Source: a virus
Direction: 5' to 3' (one strand)
Length of the DNA: 30,956 nucleotides
Virus record (IMG/VR): IMGVR_UViG_3300038369_000719
Location: 1-30,956 of that record
The position numbers and the translations under genes were made by a program. Below the pieces are notes generated by a model that had not been told where the DNA came from, searched no databases, and was given only the letters and a program-made list of their open reading frames with translations. Below, piece after piece: positions 1-6,752 of this stretch (the stretch's first letter is position 1; each line of letters opens with the position of its first letter).

Positions 1-98
1 CCTAGGTTTGTTTCCCCGCCTGGATCTTTTGGGTGATTAACATATCCACCTTCGTGGTGCAGAATAGTCTCCAAGCATTTATCGTAATTTGATTGCAT
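1..98 (-). CDS. Endolysin, GH108-type muramidase (partial, N-terminus only)
   Basis: Only the first 32 codons lie in the window; the gene runs off the left edge. The ATG at 98-96 follows a good ribosome binding site (AAGGAA, spacing about 6) and starts just after the upstream stop codon. The translation has a short helix leading to HHEGGYVNHPKDPGG and then ETNLG. This matches the opening signature of glycoside hydrolase family 108 (EGGYvnDPxDPGGxTnxGI), whose conserved Glu in EGGY is the catalytic acid; here it is Glu16. Such enzymes cleave peptidoglycan at the end of infection. No signal peptide is seen in the visible part, so release would need a holin or other membrane disruption. The family call rests on this one motif, but the motif is distinctive. 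Confidence 0.8.
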   Translation of the reverse strand, partial: MQSNYDKCLETILHHEGGYVNHPKDPGGETNL

Positions 99-99
99 T

Positions 100-813
100 T
101 TAATTCCTTTTAGTTACGGCTGTGTATCCATTATTGGAAATAAGTATCTTATCTCCATACTTTTCAATATCATAGTCGCCTAAGTATTTAGTAAGGTAAA
201 TTGTTTCCGCCCAAGAATTGACATCGTAGGATTCAGTAACGGACTTGTTTATATCTTCTGTTTTACCAAAATCTACAACATCTAATTTTAAGTCACCGCT
301 GAATTTTTTCTTAAATGTAATGCTGTCCTGCAACATTTCAATACTGTCCAAGTAGCTTTTGTTGAAAAAGTTCTTGTAATTTTCCATATTGTTTTCATTA
401 ACTTTGATATCATAAGCATCATTGTCTAATGGTACTGTGTTTGTAACTGATTCAACACTTACTTCGTTGCTTTTAAAACTCTTGTAATATCTAAAACGCA
501 TTTTATCTAAGTCAGATAGTTTTTGTACACCATCAACTATTTCAACTATTTGATCTGGACATTCTTTACATCTTTCCATCTCAACAAATACTTTGTATGT
601 TCCGTCTGGTTGTTCACCTGATGTAACATCAGCATCTAATACAAAAGGATATCCCTTTTCTATAAAGTTCATTAAGTCGTTTGCTGATTCTTTTGTTCTA
701 GCTGAAAAGCTCATTACAACTATGTTTTTATCGTCACCCATTTTTGATTTAAATGAGTCAACTTCAAATACATCGTAAATTAATTCTTTAAGATCACCTG
801 TTTGTAATCCCAT
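100..813 (-). CDS. Conserved marine T4-like phage protein, function unknown
   Basis: A 237-residue acidic soluble protein with no membrane segment and no catalytic motif that I recognise. It looks like the proteins of unknown function found beside structural genes in marine T4-like phages, including an early stretch around residues 15-35 (VFEVDSFKSKMGDDKNIVVM). A CxxC pair (Cys82, Cys85) sits in MERCKECPDQ and could bind metal or be structural. The start codon overlaps the stop codon of the upstream gene by one base (TAATG), which suggests translational coupling. The endolysin starts one base beyond its stop codon. With its upstream partner it probably belongs to the late transcript started at the octamer near 1358. 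A structural or assembly role is a guess from position only. Confidence 0.75.
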   Translation of the reverse strand: MGLQTGDLKELIYDVFEVDSFKSKMGDDKNIVVMSFSARTKESANDLMNFIEKGYPFVLDADVTSGEQPDGTYKVFVEMERCKECPDQIVEIVDGVQKLSDLDKMRFRYYKSFKSNEVSVESVTNTVPLDNDAYDIKVNENNMENYKNFFNKSYLDSIEMLQDSITFKKKFSGDLKLDVVDFGKTEDINKSVTESYDVNSWAETIYLTKYLGDYDIEKYGDKILISNNGYTAVTKRN

Positions 814-1331
814 TATACTGCTCCGCCTTCTGCACTTACTTCTGCATCTTGTGGAACATCATCTACTGCTGGTTGTGTTGATGCTACTGCTGGTTCTTTT
901 ACAAAATCTGTTTGTTCTTTGTAACCACTGTATATATTAAGTATTAAATCCTTAGGCATTGTGATTTCAACTGTCCAAACAGGATGTCTGTCTAGCTTAC
1001 CTTTTTTAGATCCTGGTCTAATATCGTCTGGCTTACGTATCTTACGTGGTTTAATTACTGAAGTCTTTTTATATGCTACTTTACAATCGTAATCTAGTAG
1101 TCTTTTGCCACCCATTGGATCTGGCATCTTATCTTTAGGCCACATAAATTCGCATGATACCCAATGACGCTCTATATTAGGGCCTGACACTAATTCGCCA
1201 TCTTCCCAGTTCTCATATACATATAGATCTAATTCATCTAAAACACGTTCGAAGTCTTTTAGTATACTAAAAGCGGTATCGCTTTCATATATACCTTCTA
1301 CGTTTTTAACTATGTCCATTACATCATGCAT
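813..1331 (-). CDS. Conserved marine T4-like phage protein with acidic tail, function unknown
   Basis: A 172-residue protein I cannot assign to a family. The N-terminal two thirds looks globular (WEDGELVSGPNIERHW, a basic patch near KPRKIRKPDDIRPGSKKGK, then PVWTVEITMPKDLI). The last 30 residues are Ala, Val, Pro and Glu rich and probably disordered. The ATG at 1331 follows AGGTGA at a suitable distance; a second in-frame ATG four codons on is possible but has no better site. A perfect GATAAATA octamer lies about 27 bases upstream, so this is the first gene of a late transcript continuing into the 237-residue protein and the endolysin. The coupling to endolysin suggests late expression but gives no biochemical role. 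Confidence 0.75.
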   Translation of the reverse strand: MHDVMDIVKNVEGIYESDTAFSILKDFERVLDELDLYVYENWEDGELVSGPNIERHWVSCEFMWPKDKMPDPMGGKRLLDYDCKVAYKKTSVIKPRKIRKPDDIRPGSKKGKLDRHPVWTVEITMPKDLILNIYSGYKEQTDFVKEPAVASTQPAVDDVPQDAEVSAEGGAV

Positions 1332-1357
1332 CTGTTTTCACCTATACCTTATACACT

Positions 1358-1365
1358 TATTTATC
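1358..1365 (-). promoter_or_regulatory. T4-type late promoter octamer GATAAATA
   Basis: The minus strand reads GATAAATA here, ending 26 bases before the ATG at 1331. It matches the late-promoter -10 element used by T4-like phages (TATAAATA in T4; NATAAATA is reported in marine relatives). It would start the transcript of the two unknown genes and the endolysin. No -35 element is expected for this promoter class. Confidence 0.75.
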
Positions 1366-1383
1366 CGGTTTACAAACATAAGT

Positions 1384-1457
1384 GAGCAGTTATGTCTGCT
1401 CCGTGACCTGATAAGTATTATTATAGACGCACTGAAAAGTTGTGTTCTTGCAACTTT
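1384..1457 (+). promoter_or_regulatory. Two hairpins in the leader region of phoH
   Basis: The 168-base gap between the divergent genes holds two perfect inverted repeats. GAGCAG at 1384-1389 pairs with CTGCTC at 1396-1401 around a 6-base loop. AAAGTTG at 1436-1442 pairs with CAACTTT at 1451-1457 around an 8-base loop. A possible -10 hexamer TATAGT follows at 1468-1473 but without a convincing -35. A strong ribosome binding site (AAAGGAGA, about 1486-1493) precedes phoH. I see no late octamer on the plus strand. The hairpins may be regulatory or may insulate phoH from the divergent transcript; this is unproven. Confidence 0.35.
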
Positions 1458-1499
1458 AAGGTGCCTTTATAGTAGATTAACTCATAAAGGAGATACTTA

Positions 1500-2213
1500 A
1501 TGGGTGCAAAACGTGCCAAAAGGCGTTACGAACAGCAACGTTCGAATATTATTAACTTCAACACACATCAATCAAAACAAGTACACATACTACCCAGAAA
1601 TAAAAATCAAGAAACATATATGCTAAAACTGTTAGACCCGAGAAAAGACATAGTCTTTGGCATTGGTCCAGCGGGAACCGGCAAGACGCTATTAGCGGTG
1701 CAGGTGGCTATTAAGAATTTTAAGGACGGATTGGTTGATAAAATTGTCATTACTAGACCAGCTGTGTCTGTTGATGAAGACCTTGGGTTTTTACCAGGAA
1801 CCATGGAAGATAAAATGGCTCCTTGGACAAGACCTATCTTTGATGTATTCAAAGAATACTACTCACCAAGAGAAGTAGAAGGTATGATTCAAGAAGGCAT
1901 AGTAGAGATTGCTCCATTGTCATATATGCGAGGAAGAACATTTAAGAAAGCATTCATTGTAGCAGATGAAATGCAAAATGCTACTCCAAGTCAAATGAAA
2001 ATGCTGTTAACTAGAATAGGTGAGAAATCATATATGGTAGTTACCGGAGATCTGCATCAGGCAGATAGAGCATCTGACAACGGTCTTTTAGAATTTGTAA
2101 AAAAACTAGAGGGATATAGAGAAACTTCATGTATTGATATTGTAAGATTTCAACATAGTGACATTGAAAGACACAAAGCAGTTAGTGAAGTATTAGATAT
2201 TTACGGAGACTAG
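1500..2213 (+). CDS. phoH: PhoH-like P-loop ATPase
   Basis: A 237-residue PhoH-family protein. Visible motifs are the Walker A loop GPAGTGKT (residues 56-63), the conserved ITRPAVSVDEDLGFLPG stretch (84-100), and the Walker B region FIVADEMQN (152-160) followed by VTGDLHQADR (181-190). These are diagnostic for the family, which is related to the N-terminal half of superfamily 1 helicases. The first 20 residues are strongly basic. PhoH is very common in marine phages; it is often linked to phosphate starvation but its biochemical role in phages is unsettled. It is one of only two plus-strand genes here. Its stop codon overlaps the stop codon of the convergent gene through a shared CTAG. Translation starts after a strong AAAGGAGA site. 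Confidence 0.95.
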   Translation: MGAKRAKRRYEQQRSNIINFNTHQSKQVHILPRNKNQETYMLKLLDPRKDIVFGIGPAGTGKTLLAVQVAIKNFKDGLVDKIVITRPAVSVDEDLGFLPGTMEDKMAPWTRPIFDVFKEYYSPREVEGMIQEGIVEIAPLSYMRGRTFKKAFIVADEMQNATPSQMKMLLTRIGEKSYMVVTGDLHQADRASDNGLLEFVKKLEGYRETSCIDIVRFQHSDIERHKAVSEVLDIYGD

Positions 2214-2974
2214 GCTTCGTCGCCAGGAAGATCTGTGTCGTGTGAATCAACAACATAGGTTTTCTTGGCGTGTTGCCATTTAGACCATCCGTTGAATGTA
2301 ATCTTGTTAGTTTGAATTATAGCATTATGCCTATCAACGGCAGTTTTGCTTAACGCACTTGTACGTGCAGTTACTTTTTCACGTTTAATAGGTATCACTT
2401 GTACTAGTGGTTCACCTAATTTAATTCTTGTAACTTTCTTTTCAAGTAACATGATGTTAATAGGACTAATCAAAGCACCTAAGTCATGATCAATTACACC
2501 TGGTATAGCTTCGTAGTTTCTACCTTCAAAGAAAAACATAGGCAAGTACAATAAACTCCAGTCCTTAGGTTGCCATATCTTCCAAGGACAGTCTAATTTT
2601 ACTGCTGATTTAACACCAAACTTTTGCATCACAGAACTTACTTCATTGTGTACTTGATCTGCTGGATGAAATGCACTATTATATTCAGGATCTGAATATC
2701 TAGTTTCAACCATCTGTCCATCTTCACTTGGAATAATTTCCATATCGCACCAAGCAGGAATAATAAAGCCTGTTTTCATATAGTCGCCTATACCTGGACA
2801 AGCCTTTACAGTTTGATCGCTGTCTATTTTATGCTTTTGTTTATCAGTAAAAGTAGGCATTTGTTTCCAGGGACCTGGCATATATTCTGAAGCAGGTTTT
2901 ATTGGAGCATACTTTCTTACTGCCCAATTTTCTGTTTCAAAATTTACAACTGCTTTATCTTTTTTGTTAAACAT
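2210..2974 (-). CDS. Conserved marine phage protein of unknown function, Trp/Pro rich
   Basis: About 254 residues. I chose the ATG at 2974 rather than the adjacent in-frame TTG because AAGGAA lies at good spacing before the ATG. The start overlaps the last 8 bases of thyX, so the two are probably coupled. The protein has recognisable blocks (CPGIGDYMKTGFIIPAWCDMEI near residue 60, KLDCPWKIWQPKDWSLLYLPMFFF near 125) but no catalytic motif I can name. The layout, with a WSLLYLPMF hydrophobic strand and a late pair of basic segments, recalls the uncharacterised DUF6065-type proteins; I hold this only as a weak possibility. It is the last gene of the minus-strand metabolic block and converges with phoH. 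Confidence 0.75.
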   Translation of the reverse strand: MFNKKDKAVVNFETENWAVRKYAPIKPASEYMPGPWKQMPTFTDKQKHKIDSDQTVKACPGIGDYMKTGFIIPAWCDMEIIPSEDGQMVETRYSDPEYNSAFHPADQVHNEVSSVMQKFGVKSAVKLDCPWKIWQPKDWSLLYLPMFFFEGRNYEAIPGVIDHDLGALISPINIMLLEKKVTRIKLGEPLVQVIPIKREKVTARTSALSKTAVDRHNAIIQTNKITFNGWSKWQHAKKTYVVDSHDTDLPGDEA

Positions 2975-3641
2975 CAAGTTCCTTCATTAGTGGAAATATT
3001 TTTGCAATTACTTTGGCACATTCATGAGCAATTTCCATGTGTTCTTTTTGTGTACCATTTGCACCACGTAGCTCAATATAGTGTACCCAACTTCTTAAGG
3101 TACCATTCATATATAATTTAGTCTTAGTCAAGCCTTCAGGTAGTACGACTCTGGCTTGTTCCTTGGCAATACCTTTGCTAATTGCCCAATCATATGCTTC
3201 TTTGGACATTTTGATTACTTCTTTTTGCATATGACCCCAATCCATTTCTAATTGTTGATCATAAACTTCAATTGAGTTTTGCCTATTTTTTGTATCTTGC
3301 AGTCTAGGTTCTCTATATGTAAATGCTTCTTCCATGTCCTGCGGATTTGCATAACGTTGACTAAACTCTTGGAAACTAAAACTTCTATGTCTAACAATCT
3401 GATGTGCAATATCTCTTGTAGTTTCTATTTCTAAACAAGCACTAACCATTTCTAATGGTGACCAGTGTTTGTGTTTAATCAAATACTTGATTAGTTTTTC
3501 GCTAGTTTCCTTATTCATTTGATTAGATGGATTACTTACTCTGGCACAAAAGGCAATTAAATCTTGTAAGTTTAGTAATCCTCCGTCTTCATAAGTTTCA
3601 AATTCACTTGCCTTACTATACGAGATTAGCTTTACTTTCAT
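2967..3641 (-). CDS. thyX: Flavin-dependent thymidylate synthase ThyX
   Basis: A 224-residue ThyX. It carries the signature RHRSFSFQEFSQRY (residues 84-97), matching the family motif RHRxxSxNExSxRY, and the later substrate-binding stretch LPEGLTKTKLYMNGTLRSW. ThyX methylates dUMP to dTMP using methylene-tetrahydrofolate, with FAD reduced by NADPH. It would supply dTMP for phage replication, and SAR11-type hosts also use ThyX. I set the start at the ATG at 3641, 4 bases after the stop of the prolyl isomerase gene. AGGA at a normal distance supports it, and a longer frame would run into the upstream gene. The last 8 bases overlap the next gene. Confidence 0.95.
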   Translation of the reverse strand: MKVKLISYSKASEFETYEDGGLLNLQDLIAFCARVSNPSNQMNKETSEKLIKYLIKHKHWSPLEMVSACLEIETTRDIAHQIVRHRSFSFQEFSQRYANPQDMEEAFTYREPRLQDTKNRQNSIEVYDQQLEMDWGHMQKEVIKMSKEAYDWAISKGIAKEQARVVLPEGLTKTKLYMNGTLRSWVHYIELRGANGTQKEHMEIAHECAKVIAKIFPLMKELDV

Positions 3642-3645
3642 TTTA

Positions 3646-3969
3646 TTATCCTGTTCTATAAATGATATGTACACCGAACGGTGATACTATAGGGTGTGGT
3701 CCCATTTCGCCTTTAGGAATACTTTGACAAGCAGTGGAAAATTCTACAACCATCTCTTCAGGTTCAAACCAACCTAGATCACCACCTGATCTTTTACCGC
3801 TTGGACAAGCACTATTTTCTCTTGCGGCGATTTCAAAAGAATACTTGCCTTCTTGAATATCTTTTTGTACACGATTTGCATCGTTCATTGCAAAGGCAAT
3901 ACCTCTGCTATGCGTACTGTTTGTCGCACCGGCATAAGAAAAAAGTATATGTGAAGCTCTCATTTTCAT
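3646..3969 (-). CDS. Parvulin-type peptidyl-prolyl cis-trans isomerase
   Basis: A 107-residue stand-alone parvulin (PpiC/rotamase) domain. It has RASHILF at the N-terminus, FEIAARENSACPSGKRSGGDLGWF in the middle (residues about 45-68) and SPFGVHIIYRTG at the end, as in small bacterial PpiC proteins. It catalyses prolyl bond isomerisation and may help fold phage proteins. No signal peptide or membrane anchor is present, so it should act in the cytoplasm, unlike periplasmic SurA/PpiD. It sits 2 bases after fdxA and 4 bases before thyX in a tight operon. The long Pro-Gly-rich fibre proteins of this phage are plausible clients, but that is inference. Confidence 0.88.
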   Translation of the reverse strand: MKMRASHILFSYAGATNSTHSRGIAFAMNDANRVQKDIQEGKYSFEIAARENSACPSGKRSGGDLGWFEPEEMVVEFSTACQSIPKGEMGPHPIVSPFGVHIIYRTG

Positions 3970-3971
3970 AA

Positions 3972-4295
3972 TTAATCTCCTTTACCTGGCTCTTCCGACA
4001 TAGTAACATCTACTACTGGAATCTTATCTGCCAACACATCTTCTGGCCTTGCTTCTGTAATGTTAGGCCACTTATAGCTATATTTACTATTCCATTCCAT
4101 CCAAGTACCATCATCTTGATCTTCGCCTATGATAGCATCTACAGGACATTCAGGAACACAAACTCCGCAGTCAATACATTCATCTGGATTAATAACAAGC
4201 ATATTTTTACCTTCATAAAAGCAATCCACAGGACATACTTCTACGCAGGTCATATGCTTACAGTTTACGCAATTATCATTTACTAGGTAAGTCAT
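3972..4295 (-). CDS. fdxA: 7Fe ferredoxin (3Fe-4S/4Fe-4S), FdxA type
   Basis: A 107-residue protein that closely resembles bacterial seven-iron ferredoxins such as Azotobacter FdI in length, motif layout and C-terminus (WPNITE). From the known family pattern, Cys9, Cys17 and Cys50 should bind the 3Fe-4S cluster and Cys21, Cys40, Cys43 and Cys46 the 4Fe-4S cluster. Cys12 and Cys25 are the extra conserved cysteines. The core reads [15 protein letters not shown] and then [21 protein letters not shown]. It is a low-potential cytoplasmic electron carrier. Its neighbours include an oxygenase that uses Fe(II) and ThyX, but no reductase is seen in the window, so its partner is unknown. It abuts the upstream membrane protein with no gap. 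A host-derived origin seems likely. Confidence 0.95.
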   Translation of the reverse strand: MTYLVNDNCVNCKHMTCVEVCPVDCFYEGKNMLVINPDECIDCGVCVPECPVDAIIGEDQDDGTWMEWNSKYSYKWPNITEARPEDVLADKIPVVDVTMSEEPGKGD

Positions 4296-4541
4296 TTATA
4301 CTATCCAATTATATATACCCCTCAAAGCTAGTAACAAATAAAACAACTCCATTAATGCACGAGGAAGGTCTTTGTCTTTTATACCCATATATATCCAAAT
4401 TGAACATGAAAAGGTTGCAATTAACCAACCTACCCATTGTACACTAGGATCACCACCGCTTAAGATAAAGGCACCTACCATTGCTAGTACGAAGCCTAAC
4501 CATCTCCAACCATCAATCTTATGATAGTATCTAATCTTCAG
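4296..4541 (-). CDS. Small membrane protein, probable CTG start
   Basis: The shortest ATG-started version (4481) gives 61 residues. The same frame is open upstream to a CTG at 4541-4539 that lies 6 bases after a perfect AGGAGG. Starting there gives 81 residues with the new N-terminus (M)KIRYYHKIDGWRWLGFVLA, which completes a first hydrophobic segment joined to MVGAFIL. Two further hydrophobic stretches follow (WVGWLIATFSCSIWIYMGI and LMELFYLLLALRGIYNWIV), so about three membrane spans are predicted. No ribosome binding site precedes the ATG at 4481. The gene overlaps the end of the oxygenase gene by 11 bases and abuts fdxA. The function is not recognised. Confidence 0.65.
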   Translation of the reverse strand: MKIRYYHKIDGWRWLGFVLAMVGAFILSGGDPSVQWVGWLIATFSCSIWIYMGIKDKDLPRALMELFYLLLALRGIYNWIV

Positions 4542-5121
4542 TGTGTGCCTCCTGTATCCATGTGGTTAAGATATATTTGTTTGTATTTCCAATTGGCGGA
4601 TTACCTCTGTGTGTATGAGACCAATCAGCTGGCCATAATAGTAATCTATTTTTCTTTGGTGCAAATCTTTTATTTTGATATAAGAATTCTGTTTCACCTG
4701 CTTCGTCAATGTCATTTAAATACATTTGTGCTACAACTCGTCTGTCGTTGTTAGTACCACCAGTTTCGTAATGCCAATCATGAAATCCACCGCCTGGTTT
4801 AATGCGTTTCATTTTTAGTCCGTCAGCACTCATACGTGTATTTTTTAATATACTAAATTTATTTGTATATATAGGCCAAATAGTTTCCCATAGTACTCTG
4901 TAAAACTCTTGTAAAAATACTCCACGAACTTGATGTATTATATGCGGTTCAATCAACTGTACTTCGTCCATATCTCGTTCATGGCCTGGAACAAAGTCTT
5001 TAGTAGATTGTATAAAGCCTGTTTTATCTAGGTCTTCAAAATATTTTATAATATCTGTACTATAATTTTCAGGAAGAACATTATCAAAAATGCCTACAAA
5101 CCCGTCGAACTTGCTATCCAT
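4531..5121 (-). CDS. 2OG-Fe(II) oxygenase (prolyl 4-hydroxylase-like)
   Basis: A 196-residue protein with the double-stranded beta-helix oxygenase pattern. KPGGGFHDWHYETGG (residues 109-122) provides candidate first iron ligands (His117 with Glu119, or His114). AGETEFLYQ (141-149) and APKKNRLLLWPADWSHTHRG (154-173) provide the distal His (169 or 171). KYILTTWI (182-190) closes the fold and has a basic residue that could bind 2-oxoglutarate. Such phage enzymes probably hydroxylate protein or nucleic-acid substrates, but none is identifiable here. The HxE form of the first pair is less common than HxD. The gene abuts the clamp-loader gene and is not a close relative of the tandem oxygenases at 6963-8292. 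Confidence 0.85.
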   Translation of the reverse strand: MDSKFDGFVGIFDNVLPENYSTDIIKYFEDLDKTGFIQSTKDFVPGHERDMDEVQLIEPHIIHQVRGVFLQEFYRVLWETIWPIYTNKFSILKNTRMSADGLKMKRIKPGGGFHDWHYETGGTNNDRRVVAQMYLNDIDEAGETEFLYQNKRFAPKKNRLLLWPADWSHTHRGNPPIGNTNKYILTTWIQEAHTED

Positions 5122-6036
5122 TTATAACCTTGCTAGTTTAATTAATGTCGCCGCTAAATTTATTTCAGGATCTACGACTAGTGTGTGATCTACTAGTCCT
5201 TGTTTGATTATGATAACTGCTTTGTCTTGTTGTTCTTCAGTGCCGAACAATTCTATATTATCATACAGCCATCTGTAAACTTCTTCCATCTCTTCTGCTC
5301 TTGCACTTGCACAAACAAGTTTACGAGCTTCACTGATCTTACCTGCCTTAAACAGTTCGACCATTTCAAGTTTCCAGTCAGCTTCATTCTTATCGCTTTC
5401 ATTGGGTGCAAGTAGTTTACCATCTTGCGAATTCATTTGTACTGTATTAATACACTTACGTAAATCAGGATAACTTGCTTTTACGTATGTGTCTAGTGTA
5501 TCCAAGTCCGGAGTAACACCTTCTGCAATAAGTATCTCTGCCACCCTTGCAGTAAATTCATTCATGTCTACTTTAGCAATATGAAAACCTTGACAACGAC
5601 TGTGCAAAGCAGGGATAATACGGTTGGGGTAATTGCAAGTAAGAATAAACCTTGAAGTGGTGTGATATTCTTCCATAACGCCACGTAACGCCGCCTGAGC
5701 ATTAGGGGACAAGTAATCAGCTTCATCAAGTAATACAACTTTAAATGCTCCAAATGGAATCATCTGTACAAAGTTAACAATCTTATCTCTAACATCATCA
5801 ACAGAGTTTGTACGAGATGCGTTAATCTCTAATACATCTAAATCATTAATTTCTAATTCGTTGAATAGTAACTTTGCAAGTGTAGTCTTACCAATACCTG
5901 CATTACCGGAAAATAATAAGTGTGGAATAGTTTGTTCTTTAATCCACTGTTTGACCTGCGCCTTTTGATGTTCATCTCTAAATACGTAACCATCAACAGT
6001 CTTAGGACGATACTTTTCTACCCATAATTCTTTCAT
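5122..6036 (-). CDS. 44: Sliding clamp loader large subunit (T4 gp44-like AAA+ ATPase)
   Basis: A 304-residue AAA+ clamp-loader subunit. It begins with LWVEKYRPKTV, typical of RFC/gp44 proteins. It has Walker A GNAGIGKTT (44-52), the Walker B DEAD box LLDEADYLS (102-110), sensor 1 LTCNYPNRI (132-140) and the SRC arginine-finger motif HSRCQ (145-149). In T4, four gp44 subunits with gp62 load the gp45 clamp for the replicative polymerase; gp62 and gp45 are not in this window. The length is close to that of T4 gp44 (319). Its ATG overlaps nothing upstream except through the 4-base ATGA junction with the coiled-coil gene that follows in coordinate order. A strong sigma70-type promoter lies about 230 bases upstream, inside the cytidylyltransferase gene. 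Confidence 0.95.
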   Translation of the reverse strand: MKELWVEKYRPKTVDGYVFRDEHQKAQVKQWIKEQTIPHLLFSGNAGIGKTTLAKLLFNELEINDLDVLEINASRTNSVDDVRDKIVNFVQMIPFGAFKVVLLDEADYLSPNAQAALRGVMEEYHTTSRFILTCNYPNRIIPALHSRCQGFHIAKVDMNEFTARVAEILIAEGVTPDLDTLDTYVKASYPDLRKCINTVQMNSQDGKLLAPNESDKNEADWKLEMVELFKAGKISEARKLVCASARAEEMEEVYRWLYDNIELFGTEEQQDKAVIIIKQGLVDHTLVVDPEINLAATLIKLARL

Positions 6037-6215
6037 TTGCCTAAAAACCTCCTTGCCGCATCAATTGGATTACGTAGTCCTTCATATGTCTTATCAATAA
6101 AGCCTATATGTTTAGTTAGTTTAGCATCAAGCTGGTCAATGCTATCCTGAAGTTTATCAATTTTTTTATTCAATTTCTTGATCTGCTCAAGAACCAATAC
6201 ATCACTTGCGTCCAT
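6033..6215 (-). CDS. Short coiled-coil protein, function unknown
   Basis: A 60-residue protein dominated by a heptad-like helix (VLVLEQIKKLNKKIDKLQ then SIDQLDAKLTKHI) with a short C-terminal tail GLRNPIDAARRFLGK. A coiled-coil oligomer is likely. I use the ATG at 6215, with AAGGAT at normal spacing, rather than the TTG three bases earlier. The start overlaps the end of the cytidylyltransferase gene by 14 bases and its stop overlaps the gp44 start by 4. It sits where a small clamp-loader partner could be encoded, but it is far shorter than T4 gp62 (187 residues) and shows no likeness to it, so I make no such claim. Confidence 0.75.
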   Translation of the reverse strand: MDASDVLVLEQIKKLNKKIDKLQDSIDQLDAKLTKHIGFIDKTYEGLRNPIDAARRFLGK

Positions 6216-6615
6216 CAATTATCCTTTGTCTCAAATTACTACTACTAAATGAATGCTGTCTTTTATTATAGTATATTTCTATACCTTTGTCAACACAAAT
6301 CTGCTTTCCAGTGAAGTCTTTGGTTTTATATTCTTCACCAATAAATCTTTTATCAATATTGTAAGTTAAAAGTATATCCTCAAGATCTTTTTCCGTTTCG
6401 TATGGAATGATCTCGTCAACATACTTGCAACCTGCTAGTTGAACATAACGTTCGAATACACTTTGGATTGGTTTATTTTTTTCGGGTCTATCAATTGAAG
6501 GATCTGATTGCAATCCTACTATCATGTGATTACAATTACCACTAGCTTCTTTAAGCATGGCAACGTGTCCTGTATGAAATAAGTCAAATGTGCTAAAGGT
6601 TATCCCTACAGTCAT
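6202..6615 (-). CDS. Cytidylyltransferase-fold nucleotidyltransferase (TagD/GCT-like)
   Basis: A 137-residue single-domain nucleotidyltransferase. The N-terminal TFSTFDLFHTGH (6-17) contains the HxGH motif that binds the nucleotide phosphates. SSSNLRQRI (124-132) corresponds to the ISTSxxR-type motif near the C-terminus. RPEKNKP and FERYVQLAGCKYVDEIIPY in the middle match glycerol-3-phosphate cytidylyltransferases. The enzyme would transfer CMP or a similar group to a phosphorylated small substrate; the true substrate cannot be read from sequence. Phage versions are usually linked to sugar or lipid head-group modification. It lies between small membrane proteins and the clamp-loader genes, starts 2 bases after the 44-residue protein, and contains an internal consensus promoter. 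Confidence 0.88.
   Translation of the reverse strand: MTVGITFSTFDLFHTGHVAMLKEASGNCNHMIVGLQSDPSIDRPEKNKPIQSVFERYVQLAGCKYVDEIIPYETEKDLEDILLTYNIDKRFIGEEYKTKDFTGKQICVDKGIEIYYNKRQHSFSSSNLRQRIIDGRK
6265..6293 (-). promoter_or_regulatory. Consensus sigma70-type promoter inside the cytidylyltransferase gene
   Basis: On the minus strand a perfect -35 TTGACA (6293-6288) is followed by a 17-base spacer and a perfect -10 TATAAT (6270-6265). Start of transcription would be near 6258, about 43 bases before the coiled-coil gene and upstream of gp44. All twelve hexamer bases match, inside coding sequence, so chance is unlikely though not excluded. It suggests host-polymerase (early) expression of replication genes. 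Confidence 0.75.
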
Positions 6616-6617
6616 CT

Positions 6618-6752
6618 CTACTCCCTAGGCCATTTAAATTCGTCTGGATTATTTCTTTTCCACTCTCTATCTTTGTATTTTGTATGTGCTATATTGAATC
6701 CAATACCTAATACAATTATTAATGTTATTAATAAAAATAAATCTAATATCAT
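6618..6752 (-). CDS. Small single-span membrane protein (44 aa)
   Basis: A short open frame whose ATG overlaps the stop codon of the upstream 55-residue gene as ATGA, and which ends 2 bases before the cytidylyltransferase start. The product starts MILDLFLLITLIIVLGIGF, a clear membrane helix, and ends with a charged tail, KYKDREWKRNNPDEFKWPRE. The charge distribution suggests an N-out or very short N-terminus with the tail in the cytoplasm. It has no recognisable ribosome binding site of its own, so translation probably depends on re-initiation after the upstream gene. The perfect fit between neighbours, with no spare bases, is the main evidence that it is real. The function is unknown. Confidence 0.75.
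   Translation of the reverse strand: MILDLFLLITLIIVLGIGFNIAHTKYKDREWKRNNPDEFKWPRE

Noticed and set aside
1312-1500. Plus-strand open frame ending at the phoH start
   Set aside because: It covers the intergenic region, has no ribosome binding site, and its Cys and Leu-rich translation resembles no protein; the region is better explained as the leader of phoH.
6033-6215. Coiled-coil protein as a clamp-loader small subunit (gp62)
   Set aside because: Position beside gp44 is suggestive, but it is about one third of the T4 gp62 length and has no matching motif.
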